Positions 47,401 to 58,557 of a stretch of 64,000 bases of DNA are shown here, piece after piece. A program made the position numbers and the translations under genes. The DNA lies in contig NC_080672.1 in NCBI RefSeq assembly GCF_030247195.1, positions 32,619,906 to 32,683,905 of the forward strand. Reading direction: 5' to 3'. Under the pieces are notes generated by a model. That model saw only the letters and a program-made list of their open reading frames with translations, ran no database searches and was not told the DNA's origin. Numbering within the stretch: the stretch's first letter is position 1; every line of letters begins with the position of its first letter. Origin of the DNA: Topomyia yanbarensis. Taxonomy: Eukaryota; Arthropoda; Insecta; Diptera; Culicidae.

Positions 47401-47880
47401 TGTGCGTTGGGAATATGCACGATCTTGTCTGAGTGGAATGATGACTGTTGAGTCATGTATGAGGCTTGAGAATCGACATCATCGACTTTTTTCGGTACAA
47501 ATTTATCCTTTGTAGCTTCCAGTGAAGTAGAACGACATTTTGAGAGGTCCGGTCCTTCATCTCGAAAGGTACTTAACAAAAACTTTGTGGCATCTACGCT
47601 TAGGTAAAACTGGGACACAAAATGAGCAAGCCTATATTTCAAGGAAATAGCGGTTTCCTCAACTACTACAATACTACTCCTCCATTATCAAGGCCGCATT
47701 CAATTTCCGGCCTATGTTTTAAATCCTGTTCGAATGAACTTTCATTTGTATAATCAGATGCGTGAATGTCTGTACTTTCTGATTCGAACTTACTCGAATG
47801 TTTTCATCATATTCCATGCACTACCGAGAAATCTACCCCATCTATTAGACATTTTACGTCTTCCAAATCGCAGAAAAATA
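44444..47880. other. Unassigned, possible host intergenic sequence
   Basis: A GC-richer block at 45300-46330 contains overlapping frames on both strands, including 153 codons at 45982-45521 (minus), which reads through a homopolymer and shows no domain. An 88-codon ATG-started frame at 45081-44815 (minus) is Leu/Ile-rich with no family. A 30-base unit (aagaaactttagcttggaaa start) is duplicated at 46491-46520 and 46532-46561. A ctcgtt microsatellite lies near 46160-46180. No transposon signature is visible in most of it. Confidence 0.35.
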
Positions 47881-47888
47881 TCATTCTA

Positions 47889-48141
47889 CCCGAGCAAATA
47901 CTCATGGGTTCAAACACCACATAGCCCATTGAAAAGACCTTAAACATGGTCCGTGCCAAAATTCACAACCATCAAGACACCATAAAATGGTCTCAATAAC
48001 CCATAAATACACCAACATATGGTGTTTTATATAAGATCTACTGGACTGTGGTGATGGTGTTTTCATGGGTTGAACCCATTTCAAACACCCATGTCAAGCC
48101 CCATGAGCATGGGGGTATTATGGACTTTCCGTTTGCTCGGG
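47889..48141. mobile_element. MITE with CCCGAGCAAA termini
   Basis: A 253-base element with inverted ends cccgagcaaa / tttgctcggg, each bordered by TA (47887-47888 and 48142-48143). Subterminal words are also inverted (actcatgggtt near the left, and catgagcatggg near the right). The interior has repeated catggg, aacaccat and ccatgt words in both orientations. It has no coding capacity. TA flanks suggest Tc1/mariner-type mobilisation, by inference. Confidence 0.8.
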
Positions 48142-48143
48142 TA

Positions 48144-48479
48144 ACCTGCCTTAAAATTTTCACGAATTTGCTGTTTAAACACTGATTTAAATTTTCTTCT
48201 TACTTTGATTATTCGCGTACTCGGACTAACCAACCCACCACATGAAAACACACTCATGTCGTGATCGCATTGCCTGCCTGTGGCCAGTCCTAGACCAATA
48301 CCTGTCTTTCAATCCATTTTCGTGATACTTATGGATGTGTCGCTGAGTCGGTGGCTTTCCTTTGAGTAGGTATCACATCAACATTTTCTATCCTGTCCTA
48401 AGTACCGGTAAAGGTCATTAGGATAGGATAGACGGTATTGCATGGGGTGGTTTTCATGACAATAATCGATCAACATCAC
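48144..48479. other. Short spacer
   Basis: No open frame or motif of note between the MITE and the next retrotransposon fragment. Confidence 0.4.
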
Positions 48480-49312
48480 TCTTCGAGTTTTGTGACAACT
48501 GCAATATGACCATTTTGAGCACGGGTGAAATTACATGGCTCTCCCAGCGCGACCGAGTGCCTTAGACTTGTCCCTAGGCTCGACATCACTGCGGTTAGCT
48601 TGGATATGAAGGTAGCCGCTGATCCCCGCGGCAGCGACCATCTGCCAATCGTATTTACTGTTGCAAACGGTTCAAAGCCACCGAATACAAACAATGTTTC
48701 GTATGACCTCACACGAAATATTGATTGGAAGAGCTACGCGTCCTCCATATCCGGCTAAATCGAGTCCACACAAGAACTCCCTCCGATGGAAGAGTATTAT
48801 GAACGATGGAAACCGAAAAACGTAGTTACTGGCACCGATTCGTTGACGGATTAACGAGAGAAACATCGATGAGCGCTCTTTGAGGCACGGCCCGGCGAAT
48901 GCGAAACCGAAACAGGACTACCGAGAGCGTCGAATATTCAAACTATAAAGATTTGTCCAGATTCGGCACCAGAACAGAAGATTAGCCGCGCTGCGTCCCC
49001 TCACGATACCTTATTCGATGATAGAGTTCTCACTTGGTCTCTTATCATGTAACAATAAAAACCATGGCCAGACAGAATCAAATTCAATTTGCTGAAAAAT
49101 ATTGCCAGACTGTGCCAAGTGAAGCCTGTAATATTTATTTAATAAAGTTCTTGAGGGTAACATTTGCCATCATGTCTGAAAGCAAGTGAAAATCATCGCC
49201 ATCTAAAAACCAGGAAAACCAGCCTCCGACCATAACTACTATTGACCAATTGCAATGCTGTCCTGTATCCGGAAGTTGTTCGCGAAAATGATCTTGTGTC
49301 GCCAGAATAATT
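48480..49312 (+). pseudogene. Jockey-type ORF2 piece, three-copy family, copy 2
   Basis: The plus strand begins in the C-terminal endonuclease: RLDITAVSLDMKVAADPRGS followed by DHLPIVFTV, which includes the catalytic SDH motif. It continues through the linker (LTRNIDWKSYASSIS, PPMEEYYERWKP) and ends at the RT start (KPGKPASDH and the AMLSCI block). After about 49312 similarity stops. Comparison with the minus copy at 58558-59410 shows the same linker. Stops (after SISG and others) inactivate it. Confidence 0.75.
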
Positions 49313-51070
49313 AGCAGTTAGCTCTACAAGAGAGACACTAAAATTTTGGAAAATTTAAAAAAATAAGTTGACTGCAGGTTGGCCTACAATATCATTGGAT
49401 GTTACGTGTTTGAAGGCGACTGACGGATAATTTTTGCGAGATGGTTTGTAGAATCAAATGACACTAGGTTATTGAAAGCGGATCGATTTCGAAAGAACTG
49501 TGGCAGAAATATTCCAAAGTTCACCCAGAGAAGCTCAGAATTGTGAAATCCTGGTTAAAGCAAGCATATGATATTATTGACGACAAGTGATTTCTGAAGG
49601 ACTACATGTCTGTTAACATAGTTGAGATCGACGGTGTCGTCACCGATTTAAGTTGTTCATGCGTGTGATGAAGGGGTTGGCTGTTTCAAGGACCTTTCTC
49701 TCAACTGATTTAATTGCAATCGCACAGGACGACAAAATTGTATGTCTCTTCAAATTTGTGTCGGGTGACCTGCTTAGCTAATTAAGACGGGACACATTCC
49801 AACAGGTAGTCACTCCTTCGATAAAGTTCGCACAAAATACGACCAAATGGGTCTTTGTAGCAATAAGAATCGCTGTGGCAAGTGCGTACAGAATCATGGA
49901 AATTATATTTCTTAAAAGGCGCACTAATCACTTTTTTATAGATATACTAAAGAGAGCTTCGCCACTCACCATGACGAAATTTTATGCTCTCTTGGCTCTA
50001 GAAAAGTGCGAATCTGACGATCCCCATGTGGGGATATCTGTTACTGCCCGTAAAAACTATAGGCAGATGAAATTCCTTTTGAAAAACCCTGAAAAAACAT
50101 GAATGAGTGTACCTTCCGAACGATGTAGCCATGATCGTTTAATATTCGAACGACGAATGACTGAAATAGACACACATACTATTTGTAAACTACCAGTATT
50201 TCATTGAATCACTTAAGTGCAGGTGTGTGCATATTCCAACTTTGATGAAAATCCATAGCGTCTACCGTTTATTGTACCGTCTGGACAATACAGTCAACAT
50301 ATTGCTCGTTTGACAAGAGAGCATCGATTGATACAAAACGAGCAGGCGTGACCTGTATAAATAACTTTCCCATGTGGGATAAAACGCTCTGCTTGAAATA
50401 GGCTTACACCTTTCGCATTTTCCCCGTCGTTTTCTAAAAATCCGTTTTTGCATTTATATTTATAGTAGTCGTAAATTTTGTGAAACTGAATACAAAACAC
50501 ATGCACATATTTCCGATCAGAAAGTGCAAAAATATAGCGTTTCGTTCAGTAGAACGAAAGTTATTCTCTGCGGATTTTTTTAGCGGGACCCCAGTATTGA
50601 ATTGTTAGAAGTATTCTACTGAGACCAAATAAGGAGTTTCCATCGCTTATCCGGACCTTTTTCATGACTTATCCTCACTTATCTGATACAGAAAATCAAT
50701 ATTTCTGCGCCCCTGTTCTTTGGCGCCGTTGGCGGGTGCCAACCACACGCTACGGTTCTGAAGCCTCCTTCGGGCCCGAGGAAGACCACCCAATGTCCCG
50801 GTACACCTTCGTAAAAACCATCAATATACAGATTTAACTGCTCCTATTATTTTCTTATCATTCCCAGAAGCACCCTGTTCCGCCTATATCGTACACCAAC
50901 GATGGTTTAATAAGATTTCAAGCTGACACGAAATATCTCTGTCGACTGAGTCAACAAGCACGGGACCTACAACACAAACATCTCACGTGCAACGCGGTGT
51001 GTTACCGATCCGCATCTGAGCCGTACTACGAAACCGTCTGGAGGAACCCCTGCCAGCTCGAGGATAAATC
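49313..51070. other. Unassigned; includes possible 3' part of I-type element
   Basis: Around 49490-49620 the plus strand reads SISKELWQKYSKVHPEKLR and WLKQAYDIIDD, an open stretch of unknown family. From about 50690 to 51070 the composition is GC-richer and may be the 3' untranslated part of the minus-strand I-clade element. I could not place its 3' end. Confidence 0.35.
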
Positions 51071-51109
51071 ATGTATTGGGACGCGATTTTTACGCGTCCC
51101 AATACATGA
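51069..51109. repeat. Perfect hairpin
   Basis: The stem tcatgtattgggacgcg is followed after about seven bases by its exact reverse complement cgcgtcccaatacatga. It lies in what is probably the tail of the I-type element. Its purpose is unknown; perfect pairing suggests a recent origin or a structured RNA element. Confidence 0.75.
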
Positions 51110-51399
51110 ATCATCCTGATGAAGACCGACCAAGTCTGTATTCCATGCCGTTAATCTCCTCATGCAGGAAACTGAAAGCTAATTTTTTTTTCAGCGAGGA
51201 ATTCATGCGTCAATCGAGTATGCCCTATTCGCAAGCGTGTTAGCACTCTTTGGTCGGCCGAAATCTCGCGGTTAGTCCACTTCGTCGTGTTGAATTTTAC
51301 TTCACGCAGTTTCACCTCAGTGGACGCTGACCACCGCTGGTATCATCGATTTCGGATAGCTGTTTTGATTTGACTAACGGCATCTGCTCCCGGAACGGA

Positions 51400-51813
51400 T
51401 ATATTGGATGGGGCAATGCCCCTGGTTTGTCCTGCAAGTCGGTCTGCCTCTTCGTTACCGCGGATGACAGTGTGACCTGGGATCCAGCAGAGATTGATTG
51501 GACGGTTCCGAAACATGTTCTCAATCTGCTGGATCTAAGGGTGCTGGGATGTGCCGGCTTCGATTGCTGATAAACAACTAGCCGAATCTGACATGATCAG
51601 CAAATCGCTAGACGTGTGATATGCTGTTAGCGCTGGTTTTATTGCAAATGCCTCGGCTGAGAAGTCGCTGAACCGTTCTGTCAGTAGCTCCTGAACAACT
51701 GGATGGACAATATCCGAAGGATATCCGCGGTTTTTATGCGTTTCTTTATGTTCCACATGATCTGGGGTTTGGCTTCGTACCATTTCCGAGTAGTTAACCG
51801 CGTACAGGAGCAA
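51400..51813 (-). pseudogene. RNase H segment of the I-clade ORF2
   Basis: The minus strand reads AEAFAIKPALTAYH (catalytic Glu), LLIMSDSASCLSAIEAGTSQ (catalytic Asp) and, in the following frame, NRPINLCWIPG and GNEEADRLAG (final Asp with the His region). Three or four catalytic residues can be traced, but across a frame change near 51530. The N-terminal TDGS block is upstream and not clearly seen. Confidence 0.7.
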
Positions 51814-52284
51814 AGAGCGTTCCGACCATCTCCATCAAACGACTAGAAACTCGACCATGTACCAAGGGAAGAGCAACATTATCCCTACTTTGCTCTAACA
51901 TACGGATAGCCAAGCGTTCAATAGTTTGGAGGACAAGCTAATCGAACGGCAAGGTACCTGCTTCAGCCATGATGGCTAGAATTGGACTCGTGACGTATGC
52001 ACCAGATGCAAACCTTATCATTCTATTGTATGCAGGTGCGAGCTCTTGGACGACGGTATCTCCTCCTCTGCTTACGAGCCCCATGCCGTATAGTAGTCGA
52101 GAGGTGACGATTGCGGACCCGATTTGAAGTAAAGAAGCGCGTTGACCACGGGGTATCTTGGCGCTATAAAGTTGAGCGATCGGTCGAGAACGGCTAAACC
52201 ATTTACCTTTATCGCTTGCGTGGGCTCACGGCATATGTTAGGGCTGCAATAGAAGATGCTGGATATCGTTGCAGATATCGTAAA

Positions 52285-52707
52285 TCAAACACTTCTAGAC
52301 CATTTATCGACGGCTTTTACTGCGGCCTGAAGTTTTCGCTGGAGCAACTGGTCTTTCTTCCCCCACACAAGAAGCAGGATATCATTGGCGTACAGCAACA
52401 CTTGTACGGTGTTCGGAACCACGCGGAAGATGGGTTGGATAGCCACGAAAAAAAGTGTAACAGAGAGCACTGAGCCCTGCAGCACACCGTTTACCAGCGG
52501 ATGTGCTGGCGACAAATGCCACTCTGCGTTGACCTGGAACGATCCTCCCGCAAGAAAACTGTTGACAATGTTAATCATTCTTCCGCATATTTGCCATTTC
52601 TGCAGTGTTCGTAGGATGCCATATCTCCAAGTGGTGTCGTACGCCTTGGTAAAGTCTAGCGACGCTATCAGACATTTTTCGTTCAACCTGTTCACTGTCT
52701 GACACAT
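52285..52707 (-). pseudogene. RT segment of the I-clade ORF2
   Basis: The 140-codon frame contains IASLDFTKAYDTTWRYGIL (first catalytic Asp, normally LD..KAYD), NGVLQGSVLSVTLF (normally GVPQGSVLS) and VLLYANDILLLV, where the catalytic YADD reads YAND. The loss of the first Asp of the pair would abolish polymerisation. A frame change follows VDKWSRSV. Confidence 0.85.
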
Positions 52708-52771
52708 CTCCGCCGCAGTGAAATTTAGAGATATCTTCGCGACGAATTCCTCCCACGATCGTTGCTTGACG

Positions 52772-53335
52772 TCATGGATCGACCTTCTTGTAGCTGTCCG
52801 TGCCTCTTCGAAGCGTTTTAGTGCATCGGTTTTCCGTGGGTCTTCTATCTGGATACGTGCTTTCAGTGTTTTTTCTCGTTTTGCCGGCCGCTATAACTTC
52901 CGGGCACCACCACGGAACCGCTTTTGGACCGACTCTGCCGGTTGTACGGGGTATCGCGGTGTTTGCTGCTTTAATCAAACAGTCAACGAAACAGTCGATT
53001 GATATTTCTACACCCGATCGAATAGTGCTGGCAGTTAGACGTTTGTAAGTTGTTGGGAGAGGTCGCCAAATAAATTTAGAGGCTACGGTTTCAGAGCAGA
53101 TCGAGAGTACAAAAGGTGAAGTGACATCGGTAGCTGGATCAATCCGGGTATGCGATCCGTCGTTGAGAATGATTAGTCTTTCCGACAACATTTTCTCGGC
53201 GATAAAGTAGCCTAGTGCGGTAGATTTATGGGAACCCCAGTTGATATGGTGCGCGATGAAGTCGCCTAGTACAAGCACCGGACGTGGGAGCTGCTTTTGA
53301 CATTGTTGAGTACTGCGCAGGACGTAGATAGACAA
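52772..53335 (-). pseudogene. APE endonuclease segment of the I-clade ORF2
   Basis: The 187-codon frame contains VLVLGDFIAHHINWGSHKS, where the catalytic block is normally GDFNAHH; the Asn is replaced by Ile. It also contains LNDGSHTRIDPATDVTSPF. The later SDH block expected after the KFIWR word is missing (replaced by RPLPTTYKRL), so the enzyme lacks two conserved parts. The tail (PWWCPEVIAAGK) corresponds to the usual PWW linker motif. Confidence 0.78.
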
Positions 53336-53929
53336 TTGACGCTTTTAGAACTGACCTGAGGAAGGTTCAGCCCCACAGTGCCAACCGCTGTCGTACAAAC
53401 TACACTATCATGTTCAAAAACACCGACTGCAGTTGGCACTGGGGAAAGGGTTCGTGTAGTTTTGTTGATCTCCTTCTTCTCGTCGATCGGGATTTTTTTT
53501 GTTTGCTGGTTCACAAGTTGTAGGGGTAAAATCGGTGTCCTTGTCAGTCACAGAGGTGAATTCACTAGTAAAGGGTTTGGGTATGAGGGCCGGGTAGTTC
53601 CGTCATCCTACTATGCTTGCGTTGGATGGAGTACTACACTTTCCTCACTTCCAAACCGATCTATCTGGTTATCAAAATTTATGCGTCGGTTGTCTTCTGT
53701 ATCCAAACGATGATGAAACTGAGAATTATCGAAGAGGCTGGCTAGGGGATGTCTCGGCAAACTCAATTTCATCGTCTGAATAACCCATGGCTTCGTTGAT
53801 GGTAGTGGTAGTGCTTCTTTGTGGTGGTGGACTCAAGTTATCCGGTGAGGTTGTCGTGGGTTTGCTGAACGGGATGCGTACCACGCAGTACGCAGCTTCT
53901 CTACATTTTTCTTCGCCGTGTTGTTCATG

Positions 53930-54536
53930 TCAGCTGTTAGGGCATCGCTGAGGACCAGGACATCGAACGCGTCTATGGCAGTAGCTGGAGCACCCGTAAC
54001 AGGGCATCGGGTTCGGGTAATATGGGCGAGCAGAGACGCGAAGCAAACCGATCTTCATGTATTCTGGGTATGTGGTCTTGCAAAAGGTCAAGATTAGCAC
54101 TGGCGCATTCACACTTTTCTCGGCTTCTTTTCGTGTAATTCGCTGTACATGAATCACTTCCTGGCTTATAATTTCTTCCATATGAATCAGATAGTAGCAG
54201 GAAATTACGCATCTGCTAACGTTCAGATTCGGATGGGCTTCAACCACTACTTCAGTGCCGTCAATGAGCTGGGTCATTTTCTGTAACTTAACGACATGAA
54301 CAGGGCTCCGAACTGTAAGGGTATACTGTGTTCCTTGAGCTTCGATATTCGCATCTTCAATTGGACCTCCAGCGGCAACCTCCACCGCTTTACTCGTGAT
54401 GAATGGGTTTTTAGGCAATGGTACGACGTCTTTACCTGTCATCTGTAGGAACGCCGAATTTGTTCGTCGGGTCCATAGAGTCCGGCAATCTTCTTTTACT
54501 TGACCCTCCCGGGTTACCGCTACTAGCGGCCGCCAT
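53930..54536 (-). pseudogene. ORF1 (gag-like) of the I-clade element
   Basis: ORF1 proteins bind the element RNA. The probable start is the ATG at 54536 (MAAASSGNPGGSS). About 30 codons on, after KFGVPTDDR, that frame stops, and the main 170-codon frame begins at 54442 (MTGKDVVPLPKNPF). A one-base indel joins them. The C-terminus has CYGCSSYCHRRVRCPG, a gag-type zinc knuckle of the form CX2CX4HX4C that is normally GH in the centre but reads CH here. It ends in PQRCPNS, with more sequence beyond probably lost to a stop. Confidence 0.75.
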
Positions 54537-54560
54537 CTTGGATCACACCATCAGACACTG

Positions 54561-55190
54561 TAAAATACGCTGTGGCACGGTCACCCGATACCAACCCCAA
54601 ATGGACAAAAAAAGGTGAAGAAAATGGGAAAGATCTTACCTTATTGCACCTTCAACGTCGACTTTTTCGAAGTCTTACCACAATTTTGGGACACACTGTA
54701 GGCAAGCAGAATCGCAACTACCTGTTTTCTGCTTCTACGTAGCGAAGAGAAACGCACTTTTTCAAATTCGCCAAGAAAAACGAACTTTTTCGATTTCACC
54801 CTTTTGACCGTTCCAACACTTTTGGCACGCACTGTAACGTCCAAATTTGTTGATACGCACTATACTATACTAAAGCACCACCAAATGGCAAGTCAATTTT
54901 TTTCTAATTTTTTACGGCTTGAAAAATATCCCCGTTTCAGCACACCGTCACACTCGCGACCAACATCCACAGCGATGGCTGTTTGTTTACTTATAGTACC
55001 GCGTGAGTAAAACTAAATTTCACTTATTTCAGCCGTTTCTTCACCGATTTTCATCAAATTTTCGCTGCTAGTTACTGCAGTATACTTCACTCATCTATTC
55101 GCACTAGTTTGGGTCACCGTGTCACGCCTAAAACACCGTGTAATACTCGAGAACGCGCGCTGTTTGTACCGTACGGAACGGTGTTTCTAA
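54561..55190 (-). other. Probable 5' untranslated part of the I-clade element
   Basis: Upstream of the ORF1 start (to the right on the plus strand) the sequence carries two similar 60-base segments, at about 54646-54705 and 54790-54840, each with gactttttcga-like and cac.ttttgg words. These may be 5'UTR subrepeats of the kind that hold internal promoters in this clade. The right limit is a guess based on a composition change near 55190. Confidence 0.35.
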
Positions 55191-55768
55191 CTCAGATGTT
55201 ATCTACTTTTGTATATGTAGCTGTAAAGTTTTTCAGTCATTATAAAAACAATAATAGTAATAATTAAATGTGTAATCTCATAGTTTTACATAATTTACAA
55301 TGTAAGTAAAACAAAAAAAAATATCAGCGTGTCTTCCCAAATAAAACAAACTCAGAATGACCTTTAATTTCAATCAATTGCCTGCTGCTCATTTATCATA
55401 ATAAAAATTAAATCTTCATACAGGTAAAAAGTTTCTAATGACTAATCCTAAATTCAATCAAAGAACGGTAATCTCCAAACAAAAGACCTTTAATTACTAA
55501 CCGTATGCAGGGTGCTGTTTTGTTATCCCTTAGTTTTGGGATCTTAAAATAGGATCCGGTCAAATTTTAAATAAGCTACCACCTTTGATTATACCGAAAA
55601 ACCCACGCTCTCTTCTACCAGGTTTATTTGGATTGAAATTCATTCATCAAGAAAATCATATTAATATCAACACAGGACGACCTTCACCCACACGATACTT
55701 CCTCTGATGTCCAAAAATAATATCCACCCAGATTGGAATTATCCGACAGTTAATCAATATCCAGTCCA
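55191..55768. other. AT-rich spacer
   Basis: No frame over 70 codons and no repeat recognised. A possible promoter begins at its right edge. Confidence 0.4.
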
Positions 55769-55810
55769 GTATAAAAAGGAACGTTCCGTTCTCATATCGG
55801 ACTGAACCAA
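55769..55810 (+). promoter_or_regulatory. TATA box candidate
   Basis: gtataaaaagg at 55769-55779 is a strong match to a TATA element. An initiator-like tcatat lies about 20 bases further on, and a cggactga about 28 bases on. The first ATG follows at 55810 with a short frame, and a second, in another frame, at 55847 opens the 93-codon frame. This is suggestive but not proof of a promoter in an AT-rich genome. Confidence 0.3.
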
Positions 55811-55846
55811 TGGCTTTGATAAAATTCTTCACCCTGCTATCGAACG

Positions 55847-56128
55847 ATGAGAACAATTGATCACTTGGTTCTATTTGACTTACCGCTGACCGAATGTATC
55901 TTTATTGTGACCCACATTCTGTGCCTGTTTGCTCTGTTCGTAGTGACTAGAATACTCCGAACAGAGGCGAGTTGTCTTCGGGGTGTACATCGTTGCTTTG
56001 CGTCCGATGATGGTTCACTGCCGAGTGAGTGGGATGGTATGCAAAGGGATCAACTCATTTCCTTCGAAGTAGATCCGGAATTGACTTTGCAGAAGCGCAA
56101 TAAGATGCAGGCTGTGGTTGTGGAGTAA
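55847..56128 (+). CDS. Candidate small membrane or secreted protein
   Basis: This is a frame of 93 codons starting with ATG. Residues about 7-37 are hydrophobic (LVLFDLPLTECIFIVTHILC and on), compatible with a signal anchor or one membrane helix. The rest is polar with acidic stretches (EWDGMQRDQ, SFEVDPEL). An upstream ATG at 55810 in another frame would weaken translation from this start. A pyrimidine-rich tract followed by ccag near 56184 could be a splice acceptor, and an aataaa near 56411 a polyadenylation signal. I do not recognise the protein. It is the best host gene candidate in the window, but weak. Confidence 0.22.
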   Translation: MRTIDHLVLFDLPLTECIFIVTHILCLFALFVVTRILRTEASCLRGVHRCFASDDGSLPSEWDGMQRDQLISFEVDPELTLQKRNKMQAVVVE

Positions 56129-56129
56129 G

Positions 56130-58557
56130 ACCGATTGCGTAGGGGCTTTGTGTTACAGGGAAGTCTTTTATTTTTATTCCAGTCAGGTCCGGCCTCACGG
56201 CATGTAGCGTTAGACTGAATTTGTTTTCTTGTTTCTTCTCCTAGAATTGAAATTTATGAGATAGGCTGATCTATTATCATCGGAACCTGGTGAGGGTTTT
56301 GTTTGATGCGGTGTAAATTAATTACTGTTTTTATTTAAATGTATAAAATTAGAAACAATAAGCTAATTATTTTTCTTTAAAGCACTTTTGATGCTCAAAT
56401 CACTCCAATAAATTCAAAGAGAATTTATTACCCATCCCGTATTACCCTTCCTCATCAAAAACTGCCCAACCACGCCTTTATCACCTGTAACGGGGGGTGT
56501 TGAAACGGTATTTTTATCCATCACCTTCAACGAACCGTATAAATTTGGTCGAAAGCCACAAAAACCACATTCTGGTTTGGCCTCACGGAATTCCATCGCA
56601 CCCGTTTCTCACCCCGGCCTCATTCATCTAGCAACCGGAAATCTACCGGGCGCTGGCAAACAACTCCAGAAATGCAGAAGACGAACCTGGCGGAGGTTTC
56701 GGCTTCTGGGCGCGTTTGCAGCCAACCATCGTTGACCGCACTGTTTAGCTACAACAGCTTGTGTGGTTTATCAAAGGTGCCACTTCATGAAGTGCATGTC
56801 CGAACGGTTCCGCTCGAGAGGATAGATGGTGTGGGTGGTAAAAACATACACTAGAGTGGTTCCTGGGTTGAAACCGTATCGAAGACGATATTTCTAAATC
56901 TAACACGGTTCAAGTGTCGCAAGTAAAACTTTACAACCGAGAACTGATAGCTACTGATTAATTGAGTCACCCTAGCGACGATGGACCTACTTGACTTCCC
57001 CGTCCTTTCTTTCGCAAAATGCACTTTATATACGGGATGCGTTGTTAACGGGTAGTGCATTAACTTTCATGAACCTCAACGGTCTGCAAATCACGAGTCT
57101 AGAAACATCCGAGTTTAAGCACCCATCCGTTGGAGAGTTTAAGATGTACGTGTCTGTGTTTGTCTGTTGTAATGGTCCGCCGGGGCGATGGGCGAAACTA
57201 CTCGAGGGTTGTATTTCTCGCCTCGCACCCATCAAAGGCCACTCAGTGAGGTGGAGTGAGGTAGTGTTTCTGTTGGCGCGGCTCGAGGAAAACCCAGCTG
57301 TCCACAATCTGTAAAATAATTGGTTTACTGGTTCACTGGGTTGCACCGTTTTGCGAATTGTGCGGATTGTGTTATAGTGACCTAGTTAATGTTAGCTTTT
57401 AGCTATATACCTATACAATGTATGTATACATTATGCTGTTTCAGTTTATCGTTGATACACCGACGTTTATAGCCGTCACTGAAAACAGTTTCATTTGACT
57501 CCTGGACCACAACGATTTAACGGAATGCCACTAATGATTGTGTATTTAATTTAAGTGGGTGATTTATGGATAGAAGAACAAATTAAATTCATCTCACAGT
57601 GTCACAAGACCTTTATTATAATTTAAATATAAACTGTGTACAATAATTCCGTTATCAATCCAAAAGTGGCATTCTTCAAATCAATTTAATCAAAATATTG
57701 TCGAATCAATCATGTTCCTCATTGTAGATCGCCTGGATAAGTACTACACTATCAAGAAGTTTTGGAATCATGGAACCAAAACAATTGAACTCGACAAGAA
57801 CTGGAATCGTAGCTTTTTGCTGTCGAGTCGATCTCCATCGTCCGACATTAAGATTCGGTGTATTTATTTCATATTAATATTACATTATCTGTTTTTAGTT
57901 AATAATCGGAATGAGGTAAGATATGTGAAATTCCAAGCGGGGTAGAAAAGTGAAAACACTTACTTTGACTGGTAATACCTTAGGTTTTACTTGGCCAATT
58001 TCATTTTTATTTCCACCTTTTCAGTGGCATTTTAAAAAAACCTAAAAGGTTGTGTATAGAACACAACTACGGTTACATAATTATGTTACATTATGTTACA
58101 TGATTTATTGAGGGTCCTTTAATAGTAACAATGCCCTCTTATACTTTTAAACTAATCGATTATTTCAACCAAACAATAATCTCATGATATGAATCGTTTA
58201 CAATAAGCAACTATGTAAAATCAATCTGCTATTAATCGATCAACTGAAAAAATGACATAAATGGGCTGATCCACCTAGCAACCCATATTGAGGACTGTGA
58301 TGAGGAAGCCCACACTCGCCAAAAGAAATATTTAAATATATGAATTTTCTAAATAAGAAATTTCAATTTTCAATAAAATTTTACAAGTGTGCTAATTTAC
58401 TTGGATAAACTGTTCTTCATTTCTTAATTAATTGATGGCTAAACAAACATTAAAACATAACATTATTGAATAAATTATATATAATATCGTGCAGATCTGA
58501 AATTTTGACAATTTTAGAACTAAACCTTTTTGAAACATAAATTACAAAGAACAAAAG
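56130..58557. other. Unassigned, possibly host intergenic
   Basis: The block 56450-57310 is GC-richer and has overlapping frames on both strands up to 107 codons (56991-57314 plus and 57346-57026 minus), none with a known domain. From 57400 on it is AT-rich with no frames above 77 codons. No transposon termini are visible. Confidence 0.35.

Larger units (their letters stand above)
51180..54560 (-). mobile_element. I-clade (MosquI-like) non-LTR retrotransposon, dead
   Basis: On the minus strand all parts occur in order. ORF1 with a CCHC-type end is at 54536-53930, endonuclease at 53335-52772, RT at 52707-52285, and an RNase H domain at about 51813-51400. The C-terminus (VLTRLRIGHTRLTHEF) is near 51250-51200. 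ORF1 with a Cys/His tail, ORF2 with APE endonuclease, and RNase H after RT is the plan of the I clade, which in mosquitoes includes MosquI. The 5' untranslated part probably extends upstream to about 55190. Frameshifts, stops and catalytic changes show it is inactive, but few segments are missing, so decay is moderate. Confidence 0.82.
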
